Shown here: piece after piece, positions 6,026-6,260 of the stretch
How positions within the stretch are numbered: the first letter of the stretch is position 1
Layout: every line of letters starts with the position of its first letter
Source: Caldifarciminota bacterium
Lineage (GTDB): Bacteria; Hydrothermota; Hydrothermia; B15-G9; WFZT01
DNA length: 6,260 bases
Assembly (NCBI GenBank): GCA_026986235.1
Contig: JALSOY010000262.1
Span: 1 to 6,260 of the forward strand
Direction of reading: 5' to 3'
Notes under the pieces: generated by a model
What the model was told of the DNA's origin: nothing
Databases searched by the model: none
What the model saw: only the letters and a program-made list of their open reading frames with translations
Translations under genes and position numbers: made by a program

Positions 6026-6260
6026 AGGAGATCGAGCTCTTTAAAAACCTTTACTGGGTGGGTGAGTCCATAGCGGGATTCACCATTAAAAATTCTTATT
6101 TTCTTCAAAACGGCAATGAGGGAATGCTAATTGACCCCGGTTTATTCTACGATGAAATAATGGAAAGGATAAAACTTCTCTGGCCAGACATAAAACTCAG
6201 ATATGTGGTTTTCCCGTCAATAAACTTCGAGCATTATCCGGTAGTATGGGACATCCTTAA
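6022..6260 (+). CDS. Metallo-beta-lactamase-fold protein, ODP/flavodiiron-like, N-terminal 79 codons only
   Basis: The frame is open from ATG 6022 to the window edge. It starts inside the stop codon of the fusion gene (ATGA overlap) and has no clear Shine-Dalgarno site, so it probably depends on translational coupling. The start MKEIELFKNLYWVGE, then NSYFLQNGNEGMLIDPG (24-40) and LRYVVFPSINFEHYPVVWDIL (59-79), follow the first beta strands of metallo-beta-lactamase-fold oxygen-binding di-iron domains, as found in flavodiiron proteins and stand-alone ODP sensors. Where catalytic members have H-x-E-x-D-H, this protein reads S66-I-N68-F-E70-H71, so most first-cluster metal ligands are replaced. 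The rest of the gene lies outside, so a flavodoxin or signalling domain, or other metal ligands, could follow. A general MBL hydrolase is the main alternative. No specific function is claimed. Confidence 0.75.
   Translation, partial: MKEIELFKNLYWVGESIAGFTIKNSYFLQNGNEGMLIDPGLFYDEIMERIKLLWPDIKLRYVVFPSINFEHYPVVWDIL

Noticed and set aside
6022..6260. Naming the last gene a flavodiiron protein or rubredoxin:oxygen oxidoreductase
   Set aside because: Only 79 codons are visible and the first metal-binding motif is not canonical, so a specific enzyme name is not supported.

Overview
The window looks like bacterial chromosome: densely packed, with very strong Shine-Dalgarno sites (one is an 11-base match to the complement of the usual 16S 3' end). 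Base composition is close to even. AGA/AGG arginine and ATA isoleucine codons are frequent, a bias often seen in thermophiles. A secreted beta-propeller protein ending in a type IX-secretion-like C-terminal domain points to the FCB group or a neighbouring candidate phylum (WOR-3/Hydrothermae-like). That placement is inferred from gene style and memory only; there is no rRNA or other marker here.

Layout. Bases 1-766 (minus strand) hold most of an NDUFA9-like NAD(P)-binding epimerase/dehydratase-fold protein, whose C-terminus lies beyond the left edge. Bases 767-926 are a divergent intergenic region with candidate promoters for both directions and a six-codon mini-ORF. From 927 to the right edge four plus-strand genes form a tight run: a 731-residue secreted two-component-regulator-type propeller protein (927-3122); a stand-alone response-regulator receiver domain (3135-3512, start revised to GTG 3135); an 838-residue mannose-1-phosphate guanylyltransferase / left-handed beta-helix / phosphohexomutase-like fusion (3509-6025); and the first 79 codons of a metallo-beta-lactamase-fold gene that resembles the oxygen-binding di-iron (ODP) family (6022-6260). 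Spacings within the run are 12 bp, -4 bp and -4 bp, so it is very probably one transcript with translational coupling.

How they may work together. The central enzyme should make a nucleotide sugar, most likely GDP-mannose, for surface or storage glycans. The single-domain receiver and the ODP-like protein are signalling or redox-type proteins coupled to it by ATGA overlaps. The main points of interest are two domains whose catalytic or metal-binding motifs have been replaced: the mutase domain of the fusion, and the H-x-E-x-D-H site of the ODP-like protein. The propeller gene also lacks a ribosome binding site and may be translated from a leaderless mRNA. No RNA genes, mobile elements, CRISPR arrays or convincing terminators were seen.
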